A DNA stretch of 64,000 bases from Mayamaea pseudoterrestris. Taxonomy: Eukaryota; Bacillariophyta; Bacillariophyceae; Sellaphorales; Sellaphoraceae. Position numbers and translations under genes: made by a program. Shown in pieces: positions 1 through 10,404 of the stretch (position 1 is its first letter; the number at the start of each line of letters is the position of its first letter). The notes under the pieces are model-generated. The model was not told where the DNA came from. It worked only from the letters and a program-made list of their open reading frames with translations, and searched no databases. The stretch covers positions 558,001-622,000 of the forward strand of contig BROI01000019.1 in assembly GCA_027923505.1 (NCBI GenBank), read 5' to 3'.

Positions 1-601
1 ACTCCAACTTTATTTCAACTCGATGCGGACCTGGTCCAAACCTTGCCATGAGTTGCTTCATTGAGTATTGCTGTATCGAGTCATGCGTAGTGTGCTTTTG
101 CTGCACCAGCTGCTTTATTTTGGCGTCCAACTGTTGCACTTGCTCTCGCTCGCCTTCCGTTCGTTCCAAGTTTCTGGCCTGCTGCTCGGCAAGCTGCAGC
201 TCTCGCGTCAATTTCAGATTCTCTTGCTCAAAGGTCGCTACTCGTTGTTGTAGCTTGCTCATGGCAGCATTCTCATGGTTCGTCTCATGTTTCATTCGAT
301 CCCTTGACTCGGGCGAGTGAATCAACACGTAACCCATCGCCGCGACGGCAATCAAGAGTAATCCAGCCACAACCTTGTAGAAGGTCGACGTTCCTTCACT
401 ATTGGGACTGTACGATCGATGGCGGGCACTCAAGCTGAAGCTCCGTTGCACGCCGGGTCGCTTGTGTCCGGAAACGTTGCTCAGTGGACTCGTCGCCGCG
501 TCGCCCGCTAGTGGCAGCAGCATGGACGAGTCGCTCGAGGCGGATCGAGCCATGCCAATGCCTCGCATGCCGCGGTGCTTGAGGTCGCTCATGTCCATCA
601 T
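1..601 (-). CDS. Single-pass membrane protein with coiled coil, C-terminus off the left edge (partial)
   Basis: An open frame starts at an ATG ending at 601 (MMDMSD, with a CACC before the ATG) and runs off the window edge after 200 codons. Residues 1-75 are Ser-rich and look cytosolic. A TM helix follows at about 77-95 (FYKVVAGLLLIAVAAMGYVL). Next is a Gln/Glu-rich coiled coil to about residue 175 (QQRVATFEQENLKLTREL). The visible end reads ARFGPGPHRVEIKLE. From general knowledge, the FGPGPH.VE motif precedes a cyclophilin-like domain in type II membrane proteins of diatoms and other algae, so the missing part may be such a lumenal domain; this is inference. It is divergent from NOP58 with about 350 bp between start codons. 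I am confident it is a gene but not of its function. Confidence 0.75.
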   Translation of the reverse strand, partial: MMDMSDLKHRGMRGIGMARSASSDSSMLLPLAGDAATSPLSNVSGHKRPGVQRSFSLSARHRSYSPNSEGTSTFYKVVAGLLLIAVAAMGYVLIHSPESRDRMKHETNHENAAMSKLQQRVATFEQENLKLTRELQLAEQQARNLERTEGEREQVQQLDAKIKQLVQQKHTTHDSIQQYSMKQLMARFGPGPHRVEIKLE

Positions 602-951
602 GGTGGTGAATGTCATATGCTGCTGGATAAAATGATTTTGGAAGATGTAAAGCAGTGTGTGTATGGCTTGTGTGCATGTATAATGCCTGTCAAAATAGTG
701 TGAAGCATGCAAGGAAAGAAGGTGGTCGGTCGCGATTTGCTTCGCAAAGAGGGCGCAGGTAGCCAAGAATGTCATGGTCATGCAGTCATTTGCGAAAGGT
801 CATCCATGCCTTTCCATGTGAGTATCGCTACGATGTGTGTGCGTCGGACGGACGACACCAGCAACCACCCAAGATCGGATCTGCTTTTGACCATGACGGC
901 AAGTCTTCCTTGAAACGGACAATCAGCTTGACCAAAGGTGCATTTGGAACC
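602..951. promoter_or_regulatory. Divergent intergenic region upstream of NOP58 and the membrane protein
   Basis: This 350-bp gap separates two divergent start codons (601 on minus, 952 on plus), so it must hold both promoters and both 5' UTRs. It contains no coding signal I can support. I see no clear TATA box. Confidence 0.5.
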
Positions 952-2641
952 ATGCTGGTCCTTTTTGAAACTCCCGTGGGATACTCCTTGTTCAAGGTTA
1001 GTCGCCAATTCAAATGTCAAAGCATTACTCCTCGGCTAGTTTCATTTGTTCTTTCGATTACAGTAACTCATCAATTCGATGTTCTTTCACCTTTAGGTTT
1101 CAAACGAGAAGAAACTATTGAAAACTGATGCTGCCGACATTTATGACACATTCTTCAAAGACTCGGAGGCTGCGCAAAAGACGCTAGAAATGGTAAGCTT
1201 TCAGCCATTTCAGGACACTGCCGACGCCGTCTCGGCTGCCACTGCCATGATGGAAGGCTCCGTGAGCGCCAGCCTCAAGAGCTTTCTAAAGAAGAAACTA
1301 AAGAAGGCGAGTGCACCGGAAATGCTGGCCGTGGCGGAACCGACGCTTGGAGCATCCATCAAGGATACTGGACTGCCGAATCTATCCAAGATTGCTCACG
1401 ACGATCGCATCAAGGAAGTCTTTCGGGGAATTCGTTGCTACATGGATGAGTTGCTTGGCGACGAGGATGCGCCCCAGCATGTTTCGCCGGCTGACGTTCG
1501 CGCCATGCAGCTTGGTTTGTCGCATTCGCTGGGACGGTACAAGCTCAAGTTTAGTGCCGACAAGGTTGATACAATGGTCATTCAAGCTGTTGGTTTGCTC
1601 GACGAGCTCGACAAGGAAATTAATACATATGCCATGCGCGTCAAGGAATGGTATGGATGGCACTTTCCCGAGTTGCAGGCGCTGGCTGGGGACAATGTCA
1701 AATACAGCAAATTGGTGCTGTTGTGCGGCATGCGCGAAAAGTTCAAGGAGTCTGATTTGAGCAGCATTTTGGAGGATGAAGCACAAGAAGCGACAATCAA
1801 GGATGCAGCGGAAATTTCCATGGGTACCGAAATTGCCATGCTGGATCAAATCAACATTCAGGCATTGGCCGATCAAGTTTTAAGCATGACCGAATATAGA
1901 GCACAACTTTACGAGTACTTGCGGAACCGAATGAATGCGATTGCTCCAAACTTGACAATTCTCGTCGGCGAGCTAGTGGGAGCGCGACTGATTGCGCATG
2001 CTGGCTCTCTCATGAATCTGGCCAAGCAACCAGCGTCGACGGTGCAAATCCTTGGAGCGGAGAAGGCTCTCTTTCGCGCACTCAAGACCAAGCATGATAC
2101 GCCCAAGTATGGTCTCATCTACCATGCGTCACTCATTGGACAAGCGGCGCCCAAGAATAAGGGAAAGATCAGTCGTGTCCTTGCGGCCAAGGCTTCCTTG
2201 GCCATTCGAGTGGATGCACTCAGTGACGAGACGCAAGACGAGCTTGACACAACGATCGGTTTCGAGGGCCGCGCCAAGGTGGAAGCACGACTGCGACAGC
2301 TTGAGACTGGCGTCGTTACCAATGGTGGGCTAACGGCACAAAAGACAGCCAGATACGACCCCGTCGCCGCCAAGCAAGCCGCTGCGGCGCCAGCTTACAA
2401 CTCTGCGAGTGATATGGTACTAGACAGCAAGCCTGCCGCAGAGAATAGCGATAGCGAATCAGAGAGTGCCAAGAAGAAGAAAAAGAAGGATAAGAAGAAA
2501 AACAGGGAATCGGTTGAAACTGCCGATTCCAGCAAGTCAAAGAAGGATAAGAAGAAGCGCAAGGCAGCTGACAGCGACGATGAGTCCGATGGAGAAGCAA
2601 AGAAAAAGGCAAAGAAGGAGAAAAAGAAGTCTATAGGTTAA
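952..2641 (+). CDS. NOP58: NOP58, box C/D snoRNP core protein
   Basis: Two exons: 952..996 and 1097..2641, with a 100-nt GTTAGT...TTTAG intron in phase 0, giving 529 aa. Exon 1 encodes MLVLFETPVGYSLFK, the canonical NOP58 N-terminus, which exon 2 continues with VSNEKKLLK. The Nop domain is highly conserved, e.g. LGLSHSLGRYKLKFSADKVD, REWYGWHFPEL, VGARLIAHAGSL, KYGLIYHASLIGQ. From about residue 460 the tail is KKK/KKD-rich, as in eukaryotic NOP58. The protein binds 15.5K and fibrillarin on box C/D snoRNAs in the nucleolus to guide 2'-O-methylation. It is NOP58 rather than NOP56 because of the N-terminus and the YEYLRNRM...ETPVGY pattern. An AATAAA lies near 2820. It converges on the RING gene, 228 bp away. 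Confidence 0.97.
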
Positions 2642-2869
2642 GCATTAGTACTTTAATACATTTGGCTGATCTGGAGTTATATATTAGAGACTAGTCGGAT
2701 AGCTATCGTTCCACCTGCAAATTCTGATGACTTGCCCTTGGCAGTATAGCGCATCACAGGTCGCTGCAGCCTACAGCCAAACCTACCGGCAGGACGTTAC
2801 GCTAAACCACATACTAAGAGAATAAACATAATGTTGTTGTATATTGCTTAAATGTGAATTTCTATATTA

Positions 2870-3457
2870 TTATGCGCTAGCTTCTATCTGCAATGCAGCG
2901 CTCAGTTGCTCGTTCAATGGCCGAGAGTCGTCGACAAAAAAGCAAGTATGAAGATGCGGCAGCTTGCAGTTGCAGCTTGTGACGTGACGATCCTTCATGC
3001 GGTCAAGGCGGTTTTGCTCGTCGCTAACGTTCTTTTCAGTTGATAGTTCATACCGACAGTCGGGGCAGCTACTGTTACGCGCCAACCAGGTGGAGCAGCA
3101 GGAAAAATGAAACAAGTGGCCGCACGGAAGGCGCGTGAGTGTCAAGCCGTCAATGAGGCGATCGCAGCAAATGCTGCATTCCGAATTATCACGTTGATAA
3201 GCTTGCCGATCACATGGAAGAATGCGCGTCCAAGGCAATTTCCTGACGGCAGACTGCGCGAGTGGTGGAACTGGCTTAGCATCGTGGCGTTGGCGGACAT
3301 TCGTTTCGGTTGATGGCAATGCCGTGGCAGTTTCGTGCTGGGTGGAAAGCAAGCTTGCAAGTGGAAGACTTGTGGGTCGGTCGTCGTTGCTCGGGGGAGA
3401 GTCTGAACGCCGGCATGCGGATTGGTGAGCAAGGATGGCAGAGGTTGCGAGGCACAT
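2870..3457 (-). CDS. RING-H2 zinc-finger protein, putative E3 ubiquitin ligase
   Basis: A 195-aa protein starting at the ATG ending at 3457; the frame is open upstream only to a non-ATG codon. A C3H2C3 RING occupies about residues 92-133: CSICC...LPCGHLFHFSCCSTWL...SSCPDC. The tryptophan after the H2 pair is the usual E2-contact position. Residues 1-85 are Ser/Thr/Pro-rich with a mildly hydrophobic start (MCLATSAILA), too weak to call a signal peptide. The tail has two further Cys/His clusters (SCNCKLPHLHTC). By family, RING-H2 proteins transfer ubiquitin from an E2 to substrate; the substrate is unknown. It is intronless and convergent with NOP58. Confidence 0.75.
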   Translation of the reverse strand: MCLATSAILAHQSACRRSDSPPSNDDRPTSLPLASLLSTQHETATALPSTETNVRQRHDAKPVPPLAQSAVRKLPWTRILPCDRQAYQRDNSECSICCDRLIDGLTLTRLPCGHLFHFSCCSTWLARNSSCPDCRYELSTEKNVSDEQNRLDRMKDRHVTSCNCKLPHLHTCFFVDDSRPLNEQLSAALQIEASA

Positions 3458-4057
3458 GATGACCAATGACTGCGAATTGAATGATTAGATGCGGCGTTCC
3501 GATAATTTGTGTCATGATGAATGAAGTTGCTGATGCACTTGCCAGTGCATGGTCAGTGCTCGATCATGAAACTCAGCCACGACGCGCCGGATGGAATTTG
3601 TCCCAATTGCTCCCTTTCACACTTCTAGCTGACGTGTCACTTGCGGGCAATGCTTGCACGACAATGCTCGTGTCGTTCCTGTCGATTCAGCCATAGCTGT
3701 GATGCACAATGATGACCAATTGTCAACGAGGCAATTCGATTCACCGCCATGTCAGGTTTTGCCATTGGCCAAGGTTCGTTTTCGTTTTACGCCAGCGTCG
3801 AGATGCCGTCTCATTTTGTGCCTGTTAGGCAGGCTCGCCCGGCTTGAGAGAGACGCGCGCGCGTGTAGACTGTCGAACCGCGACTGAAGGAAGCTAAAGT
3901 AGCTCGTCGATGCAGCGCGACGCATCGCGGAGATCCATTTCACGTGACAGCCCATCGCCAACGTGCATCCTCCATACGATCACCCCGACTCGAGCAGTGT
4001 CTCCTCTCTCTCTTATTTCTTCTTAATAATACATTCAAAATCTTTATCAAAAACGCC
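3458..4057. promoter_or_regulatory. Divergent gap between the RING gene and PP2A B56
   Basis: This 600-bp gap separates the RING-gene start (3457, minus) from the B56 first ATG (4058, plus). It should hold two promoters and 5' UTRs. A CT-rich stretch (about 3998-4020) lies just upstream of the B56 start. No gene, RNA or repeat is supportable here. Confidence 0.4.
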
Positions 4058-6615
4058 ATGCGCTTGAATCCTCGCAAGTCCAAGCAGAAGAACCAAGCGG
4101 CCAAGCAGCAGGTTGCAGTGCAGGTGAGTTTTTAGGCGCGTGCGCGGATTCCGCATTCCAGCAGCGCTTCGTTTTCCAACGGCGGAATTTGCGAAAATTT
4201 CGTCCATGACGGAAAATGTTGGCTCTTGCGAGCTAGATGATTGTCGTTGCCGCGATTCGCGTCAAGCGTTATGCGACTGCTTGCCTGTGCAGTTTGATTA
4301 TTTGTGCGTGAGCATGTGCCGAGCGTGCACTCTTAGAAAGCATTGCCAGAAGCCTTTTTTCCCATGCGACTCTTTGGCAAGGCTCGCCGAGTTACCATCC
4401 TTGAGTCATGCTCTATTACTCCCATATTTGAAGAAACAAACCAAGACGTCTATCATGAAGAAGTAGGCGAGCATCATTCTCCGGCCAAGTCCATGACTTG
4501 GGATTACTACTGTCACCCAATCTCGCCCGACAGCGTTTCGTCACCACTCTTGACGCCTACCACCGCTTGCTACGACTGTTCCTATCGATTACCGCCCGCC
4601 GCATTATCAACTAAATGCTTGGCTGACGAGGAGAATGACTTGGGCTCGACGGATCTTGTCCGCAGCCTGCTAAACATGGGGCCTTGCGCGTGCATGTGCA
4701 GCGTTCTCGACTTGAACAAGGGCGGTCTTGACGAAATGCATACCGTCCATGACAATGGCATGCTTCCCGCTGTCTTGGACTGGTTTCAGCACCAATGCAG
4801 TTCAAAAGCTGTATCGCTGCATCAAGTTGCTTCGCAAATACTTGTCAATGACGATGAGCTTCATTGCGAGCGGCCATGTCAAATGGAGTTGCGAGTGGAA
4901 GTGGAATCAAGACCTACCGTCATTATATGGGAGCCAAGAACAAGCATGGAATATATGGAGACCATTGACTTATTGGTGTGTCTGGGTTGATCACTCTCGT
5001 TACATCGTACAATTGGATCGTTTCGCGCAATCGTTACTTGCATGTCTAAACATTTCGTTCGTACATTTAAATTTCTCACTTGTGCACTATCTGTTTTACA
5101 ATCTTTAATCAGACGGACGATGCGGCCCCGAAGGACCTTTCTGCTGCCGACAAGGGACGACGCCCCGCCCGAGGCCCTCCAGGAGCAGTGCTGTCACTTT
5201 CTGCCACGCCTCCAGCTGCCAAGGGATTAGGTTTGAGTGCTTCGCCCACGGAGCGGACAAAGACGACGACTTCGAATAAGCCAATTGCTGCAGATGTTGA
5301 AACGGTGCAAGTTCAGACTCCTGGTGCCGACCGCAGCGCATTGAAGGACTTGTCGGCCTTGCGCGATGCTCCTCCAGCCAAGCGCGAAGAATTGTTCATC
5401 GCCAAGCTCAAGCTGTGCAGCGTCATTTTCTCGTTCGACGATCCAACCATGGATAAGCGCGGCAAGGACATGAAGCGTCAGACATTGCTGGAACTTGTCG
5501 ATTATGTGAATACTCCTGCCGGCCAGAAGATTTTTACTGAAAACATTATGGGTGATCTCATGGCAATGGTGTCGGCGAATGTATGCCGCGCGCTTCCACC
5601 TGCGACGGACGACTTTGATCCGGAGGAGGATGAGCCGGTATTGGAACCGGCGTGGCCTCATTTACAAGTCGCTTACGAGTTCTTTCTTCGCTTCATTGTC
5701 TCATCGGAAGTGAATGCCAAGGCTGCCAAGAAGTATGTCGATCAAAAGTTCTGTCTCCAGTTGGTGGAGCTCTTTGACAGCGAAGATCCTCGTGAGCGTG
5801 ACTACCTCAAGACGATTCTCCATCGCATCTACGGAAAGTTTATGTCGCATCGTTCCTTTATCCGCCGGGCCATTTCGAACGTCTTTTATCGGTTTGTCTA
5901 CGAGACGGAGCGCCACAATGGCATTGGAGAGCTCTTGGAGATTCTTGGCAGCATTATTAATGGCTTTGCCATTCCGCTCAAGAAGGAGCATTTGCAGTTT
6001 TTGGTCCGAGCCCTTATTCCGTTGCACAAGCCCAAGTGTGTCGCCCTTTACCACCAGCAGCTTTCGTACTGCATCATCCAGTACGTTGAGAAGGATGCCG
6101 ATACGGCGACGCCCATCTTGAATGGCTTTTTCAAGTGCTGGCCTTGGAGTTGCAGCGGCAAGCAAGTCATGTTTTTGAACGAGCTGGAGGAGATTCTTGA
6201 ATTGCTGGGAGCAGACCAGTTGGCCGAAGTGAGCAACATGCTCTTTACGAACCTTGCTCGTTGCCTCGACTCGGATCATTTCCAAGTCGTTGAGCGCGCG
6301 CTGTTCTTGTGGAACAACGAGCACTTGGTCAATTCTGGTTGCCTCAGTCGCTTGAACGCGCAGGTTGTCCTTCCCATTATCTACGGCCCGCTGTACAAGA
6401 ACTCGTCGGGACACTGGAACGCAACTGTGGAAGGCTTGGCGCAAAACGTTTTGAAGATGTACATGGAGTACGACTTGGCTTTGTACGACAAGTGCACGGC
6501 TGCGTACTTTCGCGACGAAGAGGAAGCCAAGAAGAAGATGGAAGCGCTGAATGACAAGTGGAACGAGATTGAACGCATGGCGTTGGCCAATGCTCCGGCT
6601 CTCATGGCCAAGTAG
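4058..6615 (+). CDS. PP2A regulatory subunit, B56 (B') family
   Basis: Two exons, 4058..4123 and 5113..6615, with a 989-nt GTGAGT...AATCAG intron in phase 0; 522 aa. Exon 1 encodes MRLNPRKSKQKNQAAKQQVA. After a disordered linker, the B56 HEAT-like fold runs from about residue 110 to the end: RDYLKTILHRIYGKFM, RRAISNVFYRFVYETERHNGI, EILGSIINGFAIPLKKEH, HKPKCVALYHQQLSYCIIQYVEKD. These are hallmark B56 blocks. The subunit docks the PP2A A/C core to substrates with LxxIxE motifs. No charged C-terminal extension of the B56-delta type is present. The first intron is far longer than any other here (44-135 nt) and contains an open frame (4364..4990), so it may hold regulatory DNA, an alternative start or a nested gene. 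Confidence 0.95.
4364..4990 (+). CDS. Possible nested gene inside the B56 first intron
   Basis: A 208-codon open frame beginning MRLFGKARRVTILES, fully inside the 989-nt B56 intron and on the same strand. I do not recognise the protein. It is acidic and Cys-rich (e.g. MGPCACMCSVLDLNKGG, CERPCQMELRVEVES) with no signal peptide or TM helix. Codon use (GAC, GTC, AAG, TTG) resembles the neighbouring genes, and such a long frame is unlikely in non-coding DNA. Alternatives are an alternative first exon of B56 or a chance frame. Transcript evidence would decide. Confidence 0.4.
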   Translation: MRLFGKARRVTILESCSITPIFEETNQDVYHEEVGEHHSPAKSMTWDYYCHPISPDSVSSPLLTPTTACYDCSYRLPPAALSTKCLADEENDLGSTDLVRSLLNMGPCACMCSVLDLNKGGLDEMHTVHDNGMLPAVLDWFQHQCSSKAVSLHQVASQILVNDDELHCERPCQMELRVEVESRPTVIIWEPRTSMEYMETIDLLVCLG

Positions 6616-7080
6616 GGACGGCACTGTACAGGTCGTCTTGACGTTTTCGATATACATATAACTAAATTACCAATTAAGGAACGATTTCGATAAATTAGCT
6701 TCTTAGCTACTTGCTTTCCAAACAAAGTTCGTCAAACATCGCAAGGACTAGCAAGAACATGAAAGGCCCAACCGGTATTCATGCGGTCATTGTGATTGCG
6801 TGTGATACTGAAAGCCACGATTGATGACCGGTGACGCACGCCAACCAGCGAATCCGTTTCCATTCAGCGACTCGTTTCGCACGCGCCGTGCGAGGATCAA
6901 GGTTTACGACCCGTCTTGACATTATCTTGCGCGTACAAGACGCGGGCACTCTTGACTTTTTCTTGTGAAAGGATTTAAAGGCTTGTCAAAGGCAAAGGAG
7001 CTCGTCCATCTCGTTGCTCTGGCTGCATTTGCCACAACTTTCGCTCCGAGCCAATTTCCTTGCATAGATTACATCACAAC
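6616..7080. other. Intergenic, B56 3' flank and promoter of the thioredoxin-like gene
   Basis: This 465-bp gap between two plus-strand genes contains the B56 3' UTR and the promoter of the next gene. No ORF, RNA gene or repeat can be supported in it. Confidence 0.4.
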
Positions 7081-7644
7081 ATGATTTGGAAGCCAACCAT
7101 TGCCACCTTTCTTCTCGCCTCGACATGCGGCGGGGACTCGACACATGCATCTGAGCTGTCGTCCTTGATTCCTCGCTTTCTTCAAGAGCTGTGGCCGATC
7201 CGATTTGCAGCCCACAAGCCACCGACGTTGATACCGGAGAAGAAGGACATTTCGTTTCAAGCCAACGATGCCACCTCCTTGACGATGGAAACGTTTGATT
7301 TCTTTGTCGCAAACCATCGAGCCGTCTTTATCAATTACTGCAGTAGCAAGACTGGTATCTGTCATCATGTTGCGCCAGAGTGGGAGCAGTTTAGCGACAT
7401 TGCGCCGCACATCTTTTCTCACGTTGGAGTCGCCAAGGTGGACTGCGCGCAGGAACCAATTCTGTGCAAGTCCAAGCACGTGAAGAACTATCCAACCTTG
7501 CGATGGTACGACGAGCGCCAAGTCCAAAACTACCATGGCGTTCTCAGTGCCAAGCACTTTGTGCAGATTGTTGCCCGCAACATGAATCAAACGGCCAGCT
7601 TTTCGAATGACGAGGATGGATTGCCAATGGTTTCGGTTGCCTAG
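7081..7644 (+). CDS. Secreted thioredoxin/PDI-like protein lacking the N-terminal active-site Cys
   Basis: A 187-aa protein. The start is set at the ATG of MIWKPTIATFLLAS, which gives a good signal peptide. One thioredoxin fold is visible at about residues 60-165: NYCSSKTGICHHVAPEWEQF aligns with the PDI block (YAPWCGHCK.LAPEWE), VAKVDCAQEPILC is the beta3 strand, and KNYPTLRWY is the cis-Pro loop. Only the second Cys of CxxC is retained; the nucleophilic first Cys is replaced, with a one-residue insertion, although a Cys lies six residues upstream. There is no KDEL-type tail (ends VSVA). By family it would act in the secretory pathway, but it is probably redox-inactive or altered. Intronless. 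Confidence 0.7.
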   Translation: MIWKPTIATFLLASTCGGDSTHASELSSLIPRFLQELWPIRFAAHKPPTLIPEKKDISFQANDATSLTMETFDFFVANHRAVFINYCSSKTGICHHVAPEWEQFSDIAPHIFSHVGVAKVDCAQEPILCKSKHVKNYPTLRWYDERQVQNYHGVLSAKHFVQIVARNMNQTASFSNDEDGLPMVSVA

Positions 7645-7862
7645 GTTGTTGCATTCACATTCCATCCCAATCCAAGGCGGTTGATGCCCGTGCAAGGAAA
7701 ACTAAATGGATGCACATTCTTTCTTGCAGGGCTCAATAAGCCTCTACATTACTACCTTCTTGCGCGTCCTATAAACACGTTAATGAATTTATAAACTAAA
7801 TAACGTTATGAACCAAACTCAAGCGCGCATATTGTACTTATGTGACTCAATCGCCCTCGTGG

Positions 7863-9197
7863 CTACCTGCGCAGCTCTTGGAGGGCAACCTCCAGCTCTT
7901 CCTTCCTTGCACTTTCTTTCATTCCACGATAGTCTCGAGCATGCCCATGGCCAGGTGCAATCATGGTCCATCCTGGTATTGCAACTAGCTTGCGCAGCGT
8001 TGCAGCCTGACGTTGCAAATCATTGCCGTAACGCGGAAAACCAGTCATGTGACCATTGTTGCGCGTCGTCCATGCGTACGAGTCGCCCGTGAACAAGATT
8101 CCGTGGTGGCGGTCCCAGAGTGTCATGCTGCCCGGCGAATGTCCAGGTGTGTGTAAAATGACGCAAGACTTGTTGTCGTTCCTGCTGTTGGTCGAAAGCC
8201 AGTCGTCTTGTAAAACCGTTCCATTTAACGAATAGGCAGTCAATCCATCGTTAAGATCATCAGCATCATTTGCGGGCTGCAGTAAGACTTCGACATGTTC
8301 CAACGATTCGTCGCCAAAATTGTGTCGACCCAAGTCACTCGCATGAAAGATTCGCTTCAAGTTTCCCTGGTAGTGCGCTGCCCACTTGCCATGATCAGCG
8401 GTATCATCAATGTGCGTCAAAAAGAGATAATTTGGACCATCCGGTCCAGTGATTTGCTCAACAGCCGCCACGCTCCGTTTCGAATACTTTGGAGTGTCGA
8501 TCATGACAAAGACTGGCTTTTGACTGTCTTGCACGTACGTTTTCACAAGGTATGGGACTGCTCCAAACGATGCCTCATTGTGATGACCAAGCCAGTAGAC
8601 GGAAAGAGAACTGTCATTTAGAAATCGGCGCGGAAAGGGCTTGTCATTGGACCGACTCAGTTGATGCACCAATGTTTGATCCGCCATTGTCCACGCTTGC
8701 TCCACAATAGTCTTGTTGGAAGCGCCATGTCGACGCTCCGCCAGCGTTTCGACGCGAATGGCAGCCACGGGACAGGCCATCATGGCGGCGCGAGCCGCAT
8801 CGATATCGTCGAGTGCCTTTGGTTGACTGTATACAAAATGAGCGTTGGAATTCTCCAATCGACGAAAGGATTCGGGAGCAAAGAGACTGCATGCAGCGCA
8901 GTTGATGCACTACTTGAAGAGGAAGGACAGATAAAAATATTAAAGAAGAAAAGCATTGTAATGACGCATTGATAGAGAAAGGAAGCTGCGCAATAGAAGA
9001 AAATGGAGGAAGAAGCATACCTTGTCGTTGACGTACAAGACTCCTTCCACATTCTCCTCCAGACGTCGGGGTTTAGCGTGCAAAATGATCAAACTACTTG
9101 ACTTTTGATCCAGTACAAAGGTTTGAACTGGACGAAACAGAATTGCAGCAACGATGAGGAAGGAAGCAGTCGTCGTCATGGTGATGGTCGTGCTCAT
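7863..9197 (-). CDS. Plastid ferredoxin-like/metallo-beta-lactamase fusion protein
   Basis: Two exons: 9021..9197 and 7863..8909, with a 111-nt GTATGC...AAGTAG intron in phase 0; 407 aa. Residues 1-27 form a signal peptide, followed by Phe (PVQTFVLDQ), resembling the ASAFAP-type plastid presequence of complex plastids. At about 45-115 is a ferredoxin-like region: VNDKCINCAACSLFAP...ACPVAAIRV, with Cys spaced as in single-cluster ferredoxin folds. From about 150 a metallo-beta-lactamase fold follows: FLTHIDDTADHGKW, HTPGHSPGSMTLW, FTGDSYAW, APGHGH. The first motif is HIDDTADH, with an Ile where glyoxalase II enzymes usually have THxHxDH. Plants have homologous Fd-MBL fusions of unknown substrate. 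Likely stromal. Confidence 0.85.
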
Positions 9198-9610
9198 TTT
9201 CGATTGCCGCGTCACATATCAGCGCGTGATGTCGAAGTCTCAATGCGACTGGTCAGACAGGCTTTTCAGACACGCTGCAGGTCGATCCCAGCCGATCCAT
9301 GTAGCAGCCCATGTCAAATGGTGGCGTTCTCATCCTCTCTTGCGCTTGCTCGTAAGTGCAGTTGTCTGGTTGGCGACGGAATTTTTGCATGTTCGTTCGA
9401 TCCCGTCGCTAATTATCTTCAAAAGCAAATCCAGATAGTCGTCTGAACACACATATTTCCTTGGCTGTATCTTTCGCTTCCGATATAGGTCGAAGTAATA
9501 ATACTGGTGGCAAAATTATGGTAATCAACCTCGTGGCAGTAGTGCTGTTGGCGCTGGCTTGCAAGATCAGGTTGGGCGAACAAATCCGGCAGTAGGCGCC
9601 GCAAGTTGGT
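9198..9610. other. Intergenic, promoter side of the ferredoxin-MBL gene
   Basis: 413 bp between the Fd-MBL start and the interrupted remnant. It holds the Fd-MBL promoter. A 16-base string at 9261-9276 recurs exactly at 10509-10524, but this is expected by chance at this window size. Nothing else is supportable. Confidence 0.35.
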
Positions 9611-10404
9611 CTAAGTTAACCAGGCCAAGTCGGCGTCCCAGGTCGGAGTGGCTCGTGCAAGACCTGGAACAGTGGGCACTCCATCAGCGGCTCGACAAGT
9701 GACTAACAGCTTCAGCCAAGTGCATAGATTGGTCAAAACATGCTCAAGTTCCGCATCAACAATAGCCGGCGCCAAACGGTCCAAGAATTCGCGCCGCGTC
9801 AAACTCTGCCCCATTACCAGCGGTGCGAACCGCACGGGCAAGGCCTGGACGATACGTGCACGAACTTGGACATTGGTCGCAACCCCTTCGTCAGTCGGCT
9901 GCAATGACGGCATGTACTTGGTGCCAAGAGGCAAAGCTTGCAGTCTTTCAATTGTTTGCGCCAATGACGCTGGCACATGGATAAAGTGCCCGTTCAGGTT
10001 GAAATCCGCCCCGTCAATTCGACCAAGCCTGCCGTGCCTTGGAAGATCTCCGAACCAAAACCGAAAACTCGATTATCCCAACGGGTGGTACGGCCTGCAA
10101 TGGCAAGGTACCGCTGGGTTCCGACAATTACTTGAATGCAACCGTGTGGGTGCATTAGCTGGTCGGCGTTGACCAGAGCAGCGACAAGGACGGGAGCGGT
10201 ATCCAAGGGCGTGTCGACCAGTCCTTTCAAGCAGTCAGCTGCAGTTAGAGCAGTGCGAGTGAGACCGTTCAAACCATTGAATTCAGCGTTCATAGGATCA
10301 TTACTTGCTTGACTGTAACGGGCAAGAAAGGTGACCGTAGGAAGAATGGCGGCGGCTGCGGCAGCAGCGTCTGCTCCATTGGCGGTGGCCATGGTGGAAT
10401 GCAC
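9611..10404 (-). pseudogene. Unrecognised interrupted coding remnant
   Basis: Two adjacent minus-strand stretches have protein-like composition but are not in one frame, so the coding unit looks broken at least once. The upstream part starts near 10392 (MATANGADAAAAAAAILP) and contains VLVAALVNADQLMHPHG. The downstream part contains VRARIVQALPVRFAPLVMG and LTRREFLDRLAPAIVDAEL. There are no TM helices, zinc knuckles or enzyme motifs. I cannot assign a family. A decayed gene or a fragment of a mobile element's structural protein are both possible; no terminal repeats are visible nearby. An unrecognised intron is a weaker alternative. Confidence 0.35.

Noticed and set aside
1191-1200. GTAAGC inside NOP58 as a second intron donor
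   Set aside because: Reading through keeps the family alignment (LEMVSFQPFQDTADAV), so no intron is needed.
5701-6657. 318-codon minus-strand frame opposite PP2A B56
   Set aside because: The plus strand encodes a highly conserved B56 core; the antisense frame is a shadow.
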